Of a DNA stretch of 13,532 nt, positions 7,128-13,457 are shown piece by piece. Below the pieces are notes generated by a model that saw nothing but the letters and a program-made list of their open reading frames with translations, was not told where the DNA came from and did no database searches. How positions within the stretch are numbered: position 1 is the stretch's first letter; the number at the start of each line of letters is the position of its first letter. This DNA is from Actinobacteria bacterium 13_2_20CM_68_14 (GTDB lineage: Bacteria; Actinomycetota; Thermoleophilia; Gaiellales; Gaiellaceae). The stretch is from assembly GCA_001914705.1 (NCBI GenBank), contig MNDB01000018.1:1-13532 (forward strand), given 5' to 3'. The position numbers were made by a program, and so were the translations under genes.

Positions 7128-8261
7128 ATGACTAGTGCGGGCGGGCTCGTCCGCCAGGTCGTCACCTTCGGCCGCATCCTGCGGGAGGGGGGACTGGAGG
7201 TCGGGCCCGGCCGTATCTCCGACGCCCTCACGGGCCTCGACCGCCTCGACATCGGAGACCCGGACGACGTCTACTGGACGCTGCGCACCACGCTCGTCTC
7301 GCGGCCCGAGGATCTCGGCAGCTTCGACCGGGCATTCGCCGCCTGGTTCTTGCGCGATCCATCGGCTCCGCCCTATCGCGGGTCGCAGCCGGCTGAGCGC
7401 GCCGGAAGAACGCAGCAGAAGGCGCGCACCGACGCCCACGACGAGGGCGAGCACTTCGGAGACGAGCCGACGGAGGTGGGGTGGAGCGTCCACGAGGTGC
7501 TGCGCAAAAAGGACTTCGCGTCGATGACAGCCGAGGAGTTCTCCCGAACCGCGCGGGCGCTCAAGGAGGTGGCGGCGGCGCGGCCGCTGCGTCGCTCCCG
7601 CCGATTGCGCCCACACGCGCGGGGGAGGCGGCTCGACCTTCGCCGGCTGGCGCGCCGCTCGCTCGGGCGCGGAGGCGACCCCATCGAGCGCACGTTTCGG
7701 CGGCGAGTCGAGGTTCCGCGCAAGCTGGTCGTCCTGTGCGACGTCTCGGGCTCGATGGAGGCGTACACCCGGGCGCTGCTCCTCTTCCTGCACGCGGTCG
7801 TCGGCTCGGGTCGCGGTGTGGAGGTGTTCGCGTTCGGAACGCGACTGCACCGGCTGACGGAGGAGTTCAGGACCCGCGACCCGGAGCAAGCCCTTGCGGC
7901 CGCAGCCGCGCGGGTCGTCGACTGGGCCAGCGGGACACGGATCGGGCCGTCCCTCAAGACGTTCAACGACGTGTGGGGCCGCCGGGCGCTCACGCGGGGC
8001 GCTGTCGTCGTGATCGTGTCCGACGGCTGGGAGCGGCACGACGCGACGCTCGTCGCGCGGGAGATGGAGAGGCTGCAACGGGCGGCGTACGCGATCGTCT
8101 GGGTCAACCCGCTCAAGGGAAACCCGGAGTACGAGCCGCTCGCCGGCGGGATGCGCGCGGCTCTGCCGTACGTTGACCGGTTCATGGCGGGACATAATCT
8201 GGCGAGTCTCGAGGAGCTGGCCGGCGTGCTCGCCGGGATCGAAAGGAGGCATGCGGCGTGA
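7128..8261 (+). CDS. CoxE-like VWA-domain protein
   Basis: This 377-residue CoxE-type protein is the VWA partner of a MoxR ATPase. The N-terminal region (FGRILREGGLEVGPGRISDAL, then VYWTLRTTLVSRPEDL and FDRAF) is the signature of CoxE-like proteins. A hydrophilic linker and a very Arg-rich segment (about 152-193) precede the VWA domain. The metal-ion-dependent adhesion site is complete: DVSGSM (205-210), Thr270 in SGTRIG and Asp299 in SDGWE. There is no signal peptide or membrane segment, so it is cytoplasmic. It starts 33 bp after the MoxR gene, its ATG lacks a clear Shine-Dalgarno, and its end overlaps the xdhC start by 4 bp (GTGA). The likely job is to help the ATPase insert or sulfurate the molybdenum cofactor of the divergent enzyme. 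Confidence 0.93.
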   Translation: MTSAGGLVRQVVTFGRILREGGLEVGPGRISDALTGLDRLDIGDPDDVYWTLRTTLVSRPEDLGSFDRAFAAWFLRDPSAPPYRGSQPAERAGRTQQKARTDAHDEGEHFGDEPTEVGWSVHEVLRKKDFASMTAEEFSRTARALKEVAAARPLRRSRRLRPHARGRRLDLRRLARRSLGRGGDPIERTFRRRVEVPRKLVVLCDVSGSMEAYTRALLLFLHAVVGSGRGVEVFAFGTRLHRLTEEFRTRDPEQALAAAAARVVDWASGTRIGPSLKTFNDVWGRRALTRGAVVVIVSDGWERHDATLVAREMERLQRAAYAIVWVNPLKGNPEYEPLAGGMRAALPYVDRFMAGHNLASLEELAGVLAGIERRHAA

Positions 8262-9325
8262 AGGAGGTCCTGCCGGACATCGAGCGCTGGCGCGCGCGCG
8301 GCGAGAAGTTCGCGCTCGCGACGGTCATCGCGACGAGGCGCTCGGCCCCGCGGCCGGTCGGAGCCAAGCTCGCCGTCTCGGAGAGCGGGGAGATGGCCGG
8401 GTCGGTCTCCGGCGGCTGCGTCGAGGGCGAGGTCTACGGCTACGCGTGCGAAGTGCTCGGCGGCGCGAAGCCGCAGCTGCTCACGTACGGGATCGCCGAC
8501 GACCTCGCCTTCTCGGTCGGGCTGCCCTGCGGCGGCGAGATCGACGTTTTCGTCGACCGGGCGCCCGACGAGCTTGTGGGGTGCCTGCTCGAGATCCTCG
8601 AGACCGAGGAGCGGGCAATCCTGCTCACCGTCGTCGAGGGCGAACCGCTCGGCGCCGAGCTGCTGGTGACCGAGGCGGGAGAGCGATTCGGTGAAGGGCC
8701 AGACGAGCTCGCCGGCTACGTCGACGACCTGCTGCGCGGCGGTCGCAACCAGCTGCTCGAGCTCGATGACGGGCGGAAGGTGTTTGCCGAGGTCTACGGA
8801 CCGGCGCCTCGGTTGCTGGTGATTGGGGCGGTCGACACCGCCGAGGAGCTGTGTGCGCTCGCGAAGCGGCTCGGTTGGCGGACGATCGTCGCCGACGCGC
8901 GAGCAAAGTTCGCCACGAAGGAGCGGATCCCCAGTGCGGATGAGCTGATCGTCGCCTGGCCCCAGGAAGCGCTCGCGCAGGTGCAGGCCGATTATCAGAC
9001 GGCCGTCGTCGTGCTGACGCACGACGACAAGTTCGATGTGCCGGCGATCCACGGCGCGCTGATGGCAGAGACGTTCTATATCGGCGCGCTCGGCTCCCGC
9101 AGAAACCAGGAGCGTCGGCGCGAGAGGTTGTTGGAGGCGGGTGTCGACGAGCGAGAGCTCGAACGCGTCGCCGGCCCGTCCGGGCTCGACATCGGCGCGA
9201 TCACCCCGGCCGAGACGGCGCTCTCGATCCTCGCCGAGATCCTCGCGACCCGCGCTCGCCGGGAGGGCGGTCCGCTGCGCCACTCGAAGGGCCGGATCCA
9301 CGTCGAGCAGGAGCAGCCCGCCTAA
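8258..9325 (+). CDS. xdhC: XdhC/CoxF-family molybdenum cofactor maturation protein
   Basis: XdhC proteins bind molybdenum cofactor, promote its sulfuration and hand it to xanthine dehydrogenase-type apoenzymes. This one is 355 aa with the usual two parts. The N-terminal XdhC/CoxI domain shows ATVIATRRSAPRPVGAKL, SGGCVEGEV (51-59) and GLPCGGEIDVFVD (88-100). The C-terminal Rossmann domain shows PRLLVIGAVDTAEEL (184-198), VVLTHDDKFD and YIGALGSRRNQERRRERL. The start is GTG at 8258, set by AGGAGG at 8244-8249 (8-nt spacing) and a GTGA overlap with the VWA stop. It completes the MoxR-VWA-XdhC module. The Rossmann glycine loop reads GAVDTA instead of GAGHVA, as in CoxF-like members, so tight NAD binding is uncertain. 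Confidence 0.94.
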   Translation: MKEVLPDIERWRARGEKFALATVIATRRSAPRPVGAKLAVSESGEMAGSVSGGCVEGEVYGYACEVLGGAKPQLLTYGIADDLAFSVGLPCGGEIDVFVDRAPDELVGCLLEILETEERAILLTVVEGEPLGAELLVTEAGERFGEGPDELAGYVDDLLRGGRNQLLELDDGRKVFAEVYGPAPRLLVIGAVDTAEELCALAKRLGWRTIVADARAKFATKERIPSADELIVAWPQEALAQVQADYQTAVVVLTHDDKFDVPAIHGALMAETFYIGALGSRRNQERRRERLLEAGVDERELERVAGPSGLDIGAITPAETALSILAEILATRARREGGPLRHSKGRIHVEQEQPA

Positions 9326-9328
9326 CGG

Positions 9329-9352
9329 AACACGCGCACCTTCGAGCGTGTT
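9329..9352 (+). terminator. Hairpin after xdhC (possible weak terminator)
   Basis: AACACGC (9329-9335) and GCGTGTT (9346-9352) form a perfect 7-bp stem with a 10-nt loop, four bases after the xdhC stop codon. Outer bases CCTAAC and TTAGG could extend the stem around a 3-nt bulge. There is no T tract, so it may only attenuate or protect the transcript end. A TAGGTT at 9352-9357 just beyond could be a -10 element for the next operon. Confidence 0.35.
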
Positions 9353-9394
9353 AGGTTCGCGCCGCTTCGCACCGCGAGCGCAAAGGAGCCGAAG

Positions 9395-10312
9395 ATGGCC
9401 GTGGACGTCAAGTCGGAGAAGCTCTTCGACCTCGTCGACCGAGATGCGCGGGTCGAGAAGCTGGGGACGGGCTTCACCTTCACCGAAGGCCCGATCTGGA
9501 ACAAGAAGGGACGCTTCCTCCTCTTCAGCGACATGCCGGGCGACATCCGGCGGCGCTGGAGCGAGGACAAAGGCGTCGTCGAGGTCGCGAACCCGAGCAA
9601 CAAAGGCAACGGCATGACGTACGACGCGGAGGGCCGGCTGCTCGTCTGCGAACACGTCACGAGCTCGCTCGTGCGCATGGACTCGGACGGCACGGGCAGC
9701 AGCCGAGAGGTGCTCGCGTCCCACTACGAGGGGAAGGAGCTGAACAGCCCGAACGACGTGATCGTGGCGAACGACGGCTCGATCTACTTCAGCGACCCTT
9801 GGTACGGCCGCATGCCCGTCTTCGGCGTCGAGCGAGAGCGGGAGCTCGGTTTCCAGGGCGTCTACCGGCTCGAGCCCGGCGGCGGCGGCGAGCCGCAGCT
9901 CCTCGTGGACGACTTTGATCAGCCGAACGGGCTTTGCTTCTCGCCCGACGAGACGCTGCTGTACATCAACGACACGCCGCGGGCCCACATCCGGGTTTTC
10001 GACCGGCAGCCGGACGGCACGATCGCGAACGGGCGGATGTTCTTCGACAACATCGGCTCGGGCGTGATCGAGGAGGGAATCCCCGACGGGATGAAGTGCG
10101 ACGAGCGAGGCAACGTCTACGTCACCGGGCCCAGCGGCGTCTGGGTGATCAGCCCGGAGGCCGAGCACCTCGGCGTGATCGAGGTGCCGGAGAACGTCGG
10201 CAATCTCAACTGGGGCGGCGACGACTGGCGCGATCTCTACATGCCGAGCTCGACCTCGCTCTACCGGATCCGGATAAAGGTCGGGGGCAACCGGCTCAGC
10301 TACATGACGTGA
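9395..10312 (+). CDS. SMP-30/gluconolactonase/LRE-family beta-propeller hydrolase
   Basis: This 305-residue six-bladed propeller of the SMP-30/gluconolactonase family typically hydrolyses lactones using a divalent metal. Family motifs are FTFTEGPIW with Glu31 as a metal ligand, LNSPNDVIVANDGSIYFSDP with Asn120, DDFDQPNGLCFSPDE, LLYINDT and the late GIPDGMKCDERGNVYVTG. No signal peptide is seen, so it is cytoplasmic. The ATG at 9395 has AAGGAG 6 nt upstream. It is the first gene of a three-gene plus-strand set and ends 10 bp before the hydrolase gene. A lactonase role in the catabolism of an oxidised sugar or ring-derived lactone is plausible but not proved; the family also contains non-lactonases. 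Confidence 0.92.
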   Translation: MAVDVKSEKLFDLVDRDARVEKLGTGFTFTEGPIWNKKGRFLLFSDMPGDIRRRWSEDKGVVEVANPSNKGNGMTYDAEGRLLVCEHVTSSLVRMDSDGTGSSREVLASHYEGKELNSPNDVIVANDGSIYFSDPWYGRMPVFGVERERELGFQGVYRLEPGGGGEPQLLVDDFDQPNGLCFSPDETLLYINDTPRAHIRVFDRQPDGTIANGRMFFDNIGSGVIEEGIPDGMKCDERGNVYVTGPSGVWVISPEAEHLGVIEVPENVGNLNWGGDDWRDLYMPSSTSLYRIRIKVGGNRLSYMT

Positions 10313-10322
10313 GGAGGACGCA

Positions 10323-10958
10323 GTGAGCGACAACGAGCAAATCAACGTGGATCCGGCGCGGGCGGCGCTGGTCGTGCAGGACCTGCAAAACGACGTGATG
10401 ATCGAGGGCGGCGCGTTCGCCGACTCGGGCGCGCCCGAACACGCGAAGGAGCAGAACGTGGTCGAGAACGTGAAGCGGCTCGCGGAGGCGTGCCGCGCCG
10501 CCGGTATCCCGGTGATCCACATCCACTACATCGTGGAGGAGGGTGCGTCGGGCCTGAAGCTGAACGCACCGCTCTTCGAGGGGGTCAAGGAGACGAACGC
10601 GCTCGTGCGCGGGACGTGGGGCGCCGCACCGGCGGAGGGCCTCGAGCCGCAGGAGGGCGACTTCCTCGTCGAGAAGATGCGGATGAACGGCTGGCAGGGG
10701 ACAAAGCTCGAGTTGCTGCTGCAGGGGCTAGACCGCGACACGGTGATCGTGACGGGGGCTTGGACGAACATGTCTATCGAGCACACCGCGCGCACCGGGG
10801 CCGACAAGGGCTACACGATGATCGTGCCCGAGGACGCCTGTTCGACCATGAACGCGGATTGGCACAACGCCTCGATCAACTACGCCCTCCAGAACGTCGC
10901 CACGGTCACGAGCTGCTCAGCGGTGCTGGAGGCGCTCGGCGCTGCCGCGACCGCCTGA
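10323..10958 (+). CDS. Isochorismatase-fold hydrolase with Ser at the nucleophile position
   Basis: A 211-residue protein of the isochorismatase/cysteine hydrolase superfamily, which includes nicotinamidases, carbamoylsarcosine and maleamate amidohydrolases. The catalytic Asp20 (ALVVQDLQND) and Lys118 (FLVEKMRMNGW) are present. The segment that normally reads TNVCVESTAR reads TNMSIEHTAR here: the nucleophilic Cys is Ser151 (codon TCT). The protein's three cysteines (57, 173 and 198) are elsewhere. The fold, length and flanking residues are otherwise intact, so it is probably functional with changed chemistry, as in true isochorismatases that lack the Cys. The GTG start at 10323 has GAGGAGG (10311-10317) 5 nt upstream, overlapping the stop of the SMP-30 gene. 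It is co-transcribed with the lactonase-like and dehydrogenase genes. Confidence 0.93.
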   Translation: MSDNEQINVDPARAALVVQDLQNDVMIEGGAFADSGAPEHAKEQNVVENVKRLAEACRAAGIPVIHIHYIVEEGASGLKLNAPLFEGVKETNALVRGTWGAAPAEGLEPQEGDFLVEKMRMNGWQGTKLELLLQGLDRDTVIVTGAWTNMSIEHTARTGADKGYTMIVPEDACSTMNADWHNASINYALQNVATVTSCSAVLEALGAAATA

Positions 10959-10965
10959 ACGCGGT

Positions 10966-12060
10966 CTGAGGACCCGAGCGGCGCTCTTCCATGGGGCGGG
11001 CCGGCCGCTCGAGGTGCGCGAGATCGAGCTCGAGGAGCCACGCGCGGACGAGGTGCTCGTCCGGATCGCGGCGGTGGGACTGTGCGGCACCGACCTGCAC
11101 AACGTCAAAGGGGAGTGGCAGCGGCCGACACCGATGGTGCTGGGGCACGAAGGTGCAGGCTTAGTCGAGCAGGTCGGCAGCAAGGTCTCTTCGCTCCGGC
11201 CGGGCGATCACGTTGTTCTCTCGTGGGCCCCGGCGTGCGGCGACTGTGCCGACTGCCGGCGGGGCCGGCCGGCCGCCTGCGTGCCGCTGCACCGGGCAAT
11301 CGCCGCCGGCACCCTCGTCGACGGGCGGACCGGGATGTCGCTCGACGGGGAGACGGTCTATCGAGGAACCGCGACGGGCGCGCTGACGGAGAGGCTCGTG
11401 GTCACGGAGCGCGTGGCGCTACCGGTTGGCAACGAGATCCCGCTCGAGCAGGCGGCATTGCTTGGCTGCGCGGCGCTAACGGGGATCGGCGCCGTGCTGT
11501 TTGCCGCCCGCGTCGAGCCGGACACGACCGTCGTCGTGGTGGGCGCCGGCGGCGTCGGACAGTTCGTCATCCGCGGCGCGCACCTCGCCGGCGCACGGAC
11601 GATCGTCTGCGTCGAGTCGCTGGAGGCGCGGCGGGAGCAGGCGGTCCGGCTCGGCGCGGCAGCCGCTGTGTCGCCGGAGCAGCTGGAGGTAACGATGCTG
11701 GAGTTGCTCCCCGACGGCGCCGACTACGCTTTTGATGCCGTCGGGGCGCCTGAGACGACCGCGCTCGCGCTGCGATGGACGCGGAGTGGCGGTACCTGCG
11801 TGGTCGTCGGCCTCCCGGCAGCTGGGGCTCGCCTCAATCTCGATCCGGGCGAGTTCAATCGGCGTGAGAAGTGGCTCACCGGGACGATGTACGGCTCGGA
11901 GGATCCGGCCGTCGCTCTGCCGATTCTGCTCGGCCACGTGCGTGCCGGCCGGCTCGACCTTCGTCCGCTTCTCGGGCCCACGTATCCACTCGATCAGGTG
12001 AACGAAGCGGTCGAAGCGAGCCTCGGCGGTTCTCCCGGCCGCGTTGTCGTGACCCCGTAA
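10966..12060 (+). CDS. Zinc-dependent alcohol dehydrogenase (MDR superfamily), probable CTG start
   Basis: A medium-chain dehydrogenase/reductase oxidising an alcohol or hydroxy compound with NAD(P). With the start proposed here it has 364 residues, the family's usual length. Catalytic zinc ligands are Cys40 (GLCGTDLH), His61-Glu62 (LGHEG) and Cys168 (LLGCAALTG). Structural zinc ligands are Cys91, Cys94, Cys97 and Cys105 (CGDCADCRRGRPAAC). The Rossmann motif is VVVVGAGGVGQ (189-199), and the acidic Glu after the second strand (VCVESLEA) favours NAD. The first ATG/GTG/TTG in frame is GTG at 11014, which would remove the first strand of the fold. The 16 codons before it encode RTRAALFHGAGRPLE, a typical family N-terminus, preceded by CTG at 10966, 7 nt after the upstream stop. 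The region is close to class III/aryl-alcohol types; the substrate is unknown. Confidence 0.9.
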   Translation: MRTRAALFHGAGRPLEVREIELEEPRADEVLVRIAAVGLCGTDLHNVKGEWQRPTPMVLGHEGAGLVEQVGSKVSSLRPGDHVVLSWAPACGDCADCRRGRPAACVPLHRAIAAGTLVDGRTGMSLDGETVYRGTATGALTERLVVTERVALPVGNEIPLEQAALLGCAALTGIGAVLFAARVEPDTTVVVVGAGGVGQFVIRGAHLAGARTIVCVESLEARREQAVRLGAAAAVSPEQLEVTMLELLPDGADYAFDAVGAPETTALALRWTRSGGTCVVVGLPAAGARLNLDPGEFNRREKWLTGTMYGSEDPAVALPILLGHVRAGRLDLRPLLGPTYPLDQVNEAVEASLGGSPGRVVVTP

Positions 12061-12068
12061 TGAAGGAC

Positions 12069-12083
12069 GCCGCAGCCGGCGGC
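12069..12083. terminator. Short GC-rich dyad at a convergent junction
   Basis: GCCGC (12069-12073) and GCGGC (12079-12083) can form a 5-bp stem with a 5-nt loop in the 22-bp gap between the convergent dehydrogenase and cupin genes. It could be a bidirectional terminator. It has no T tract, and short dyads are common at this G+C, so support is weak. Confidence 0.2.
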
Positions 12084-12439
12084 TAAGCTGACGCGAGCAC
12101 CTGCCAGCGCTCGCGGTAGTCCTCCCGCACCGGCCGGAAGACGTCCAGCACAAGCGCGCCCTCCGGTCCGCAGTACGCGGAGTGCTCGACGCCGCCCGGC
12201 AGCACGTAGCCCTCGAACGGTTCGAGCTCGTGCGCTACGCCGTCGACGACGAGCGCCTGCATCCCGCGCAGGACGATCCCGAGTTGCTCATGCTCGTGGC
12301 TGTGGGATGGCACTGTTGCGCCGGGCTCGAACTCAATCAGGTTCAGCATCGCGCCTTCGCCGAACAGCGGCCGCCCGCTCACCCCCGGCGCGAGGTCGAA
12401 GGCCCGGATGTCATCGAAGAGGACAAACTGCGGCTCCAC
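12083..12439 (-). CDS. Small cupin-domain protein (118 aa)
   Basis: A second single-domain cupin, not closely similar to the one at 1880-2278. Motif 1 is PGATVPSHSHEHEQLGIVLRG, giving His46, His48 and Gln52 at the usual Glu position. Motif 2 is EGYVLPGGVEHSAY, with His86. Metal binding is likely, with the common Glu-to-Gln substitution. The C-terminus (VLDVFRPVREDYRE) resembles small cupins annotated as dioxygenase- or sugar-binding-like. The start is GTG at 12439 with no well-spaced Shine-Dalgarno; a GATAAT 9 nt upstream suggests a leaderless or nearly leaderless mRNA. It is divergent from the Rid gene, with only 26 bp between start codons. It could be an enzyme or a ligand-binding partner; the function is unassigned. 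Confidence 0.88.
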   Translation of the reverse strand: MEPQFVLFDDIRAFDLAPGVSGRPLFGEGAMLNLIEFEPGATVPSHSHEHEQLGIVLRGMQALVVDGVAHELEPFEGYVLPGGVEHSAYCGPEGALVLDVFRPVREDYRERWQVLASA

Positions 12440-12447
12440 GACGGGCC

Positions 12448-12456
12448 GATTATCCT
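12448..12456. promoter_or_regulatory. Overlapping back-to-back -10 elements of a divergent promoter
   Basis: The 26 bp between the divergent starts (GTG at 12439, ATG at 12466) holds GATTATCCT. Minus-strand GATAAT (12454-12449) ends 9 bp before the cupin GTG. Plus-strand TATCCT (12451-12456) ends 9 bp before the Rid ATG. Neither gene has room for a normal leader, so both are best explained as leaderless or near-leaderless from overlapping promoters that should compete for RNA polymerase. No convincing -35 is visible. Confidence 0.4.
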
Positions 12457-12465
12457 CGACGCGAG

Positions 12466-12855
12466 ATGGGCGTGCGTGAGGAGATCCGCGTCCCGGGCCA
12501 GCCGGAGCCGATCAGCCACTACACCGACGCCGTGCGCGCAGGCGATCTGCTGTTCGTCTCCGGCTGCGTCCCGGTCGACTCAGAGGGCAAGCTCGTCGGC
12601 GGCGGCGACGTCGTCGCCCAGACGCGGCAAGCGCTCGAGAACGTCGGCCGGGTGCTCGAGGCGGCCGGCATGACCTTCGCGGACGTGGCGAAGGTGACCG
12701 TGTACCTGACTGACATCGACGACCGTCCGAGGATCAACCCCGTCCGCCGCGAGTTCTTCGGCGAGACCCGCCCGGCGAGCACGCTCGTCGAGGTAAGCCG
12801 GCTGGCGATTCCAGGAGCGAAGGTCGAGATCGAGGCGGTCGCCGTCGTCTCTTAG
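12466..12855 (+). CDS. Rid-family (YjgF/YER057c/UK114) protein lacking Arg105
   Basis: A 129-residue Rid-fold protein, the usual size for this trimeric family. Recognisable stretches are DAVRAGDLLFVSGCVPVD (21-38), QTRQALENVGRVLEAAGM (52-69), DVAKVTVYLTDIDD (73-86) and VEVSRLAIPGAKVEIEAVAV (108-127). RidA enzymes deaminate reactive enamines/imines and need Arg105 to hold the substrate carboxylate. Here the PARS/PART segment reads PAST and residue 105 is Ser, so it belongs with Rid groups that have lost this Arg and are often encoded in catabolic operons. It may act on a different intermediate. The ATG at 12466 is chosen because it gives the family N-terminus and lies 9 bp after a -10-like TATCCT; the longer upstream frame would cross the divergent cupin gene. 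Confidence 0.93.
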   Translation: MGVREEIRVPGQPEPISHYTDAVRAGDLLFVSGCVPVDSEGKLVGGGDVVAQTRQALENVGRVLEAAGMTFADVAKVTVYLTDIDDRPRINPVRREFFGETRPASTLVEVSRLAIPGAKVEIEAVAVVS

Positions 12856-12940
12856 CGGTTGCGACATCGCGCACCGCGCTCGTAGCCGACTCCACCGTCA
12901 GCGCGACCCGCACCGAGTGGAGGCCAGGTACACAATCGGT

Positions 12941-12946
12941 TAGCGT
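12941..12946 (+). promoter_or_regulatory. Candidate -10 element upstream of the VOC gene
   Basis: TAGCGT fits TANNNT and ends 10 bp before the ATG at 12957, which has no Shine-Dalgarno. This again suggests a leaderless or very short-leader transcript. The rest of the 101-bp gap 12856-12956 shows no other feature I can support. Confidence 0.3.
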
Positions 12947-12956
12947 CACCGCAGCG

Positions 12957-13457
12957 ATGCGCGCGACCCGGTTCAACCACGTGAGCATTCACGCGGTCGA
13001 TCTCGACGAATCCGTTCGCTTCTACACCGCGATCTTCGGGATGGAGCGAATACCGGCTCCGACGTTCCAGCACGAGGTGGTCTGGCTCCAGCTGGGCGAT
13101 CAGCAGCTGCACATCTTCCTACGCGAGACTCCCGCGCCCGAGTTCCACCACTTCGGACTCGACGTCGACGACTTCGAGGCCGCCTACTTGAAGGCGAGCG
13201 AGCTCGGGCTCCAGGACGGGGGTGTCTGGTCACCCATGGTGCGCGAACTCCCCGACGGGTCCGTGCAGATGTACGTTCGCGACCCAGCCGGGAATCTCGT
13301 CGAGATCGACTGGCCGGACGTCTCGACGCTCGACCACTCGGTTGTCACCGAAATCCAGAAGCTCTCGGAAACCGTCGAGCAGTCGGAAGAGGCGCGGCGG
13401 GCGACGCTCTACCCCAAGGGGACGAACCGGGGGCCTTCGACCCGGAGCGCCAAATGA
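12957..13457 (+). CDS. VOC-superfamily (glyoxalase/extradiol dioxygenase fold) protein
   Basis: A 166-residue vicinal-oxygen-chelate fold protein. The first module begins FNHVSIHAVDLDESVRFYTAIFGMERI and reaches LHIFL. The second has HHFGLDVDDFEAAYLKASELG and ends YVRDPAGNLVEIDWPD. Candidate metal ligands are His8, His52, His64 or His65, and Glu116, the pattern of glyoxalase- or lyase-like members. After the fold there is a hydrophilic tail of about 45 residues (from about 121) with a possible short helix and a basic, Ser/Thr-rich end, absent from minimal VOC proteins. The ATG at 12957 has no Shine-Dalgarno. The TGA overlaps the next gene's ATG by 4 bp, so the two are co-translated. The reaction cannot be assigned. 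Confidence 0.9.
   Translation: MRATRFNHVSIHAVDLDESVRFYTAIFGMERIPAPTFQHEVVWLQLGDQQLHIFLRETPAPEFHHFGLDVDDFEAAYLKASELGLQDGGVWSPMVRELPDGSVQMYVRDPAGNLVEIDWPDVSTLDHSVVTEIQKLSETVEQSEEARRATLYPKGTNRGPSTRSAK

Noticed and set aside
6165..8252. A 695-codon open frame on the minus strand
   Set aside because: It is antisense to the MoxR and VWA genes with their intact Walker and MIDAS motifs. The translation is Arg/Glu/Pro-rich without recognisable domains.
7373..10522. A 1049-codon open frame on the minus strand
   Set aside because: It lies antisense to xdhC, the SMP-30 gene and parts of the VWA and hydrolase genes, all of which have clear family motifs. It has no family resemblance and a low-complexity Arg/Ala/Asp-rich composition, which is a high-GC artefact.
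10323..10958. One of the other cysteines (57, 173, 198) serving as the hydrolase nucleophile
   Set aside because: None lies in the strand-helix turn where the family nucleophile sits; that position is clearly Ser151.
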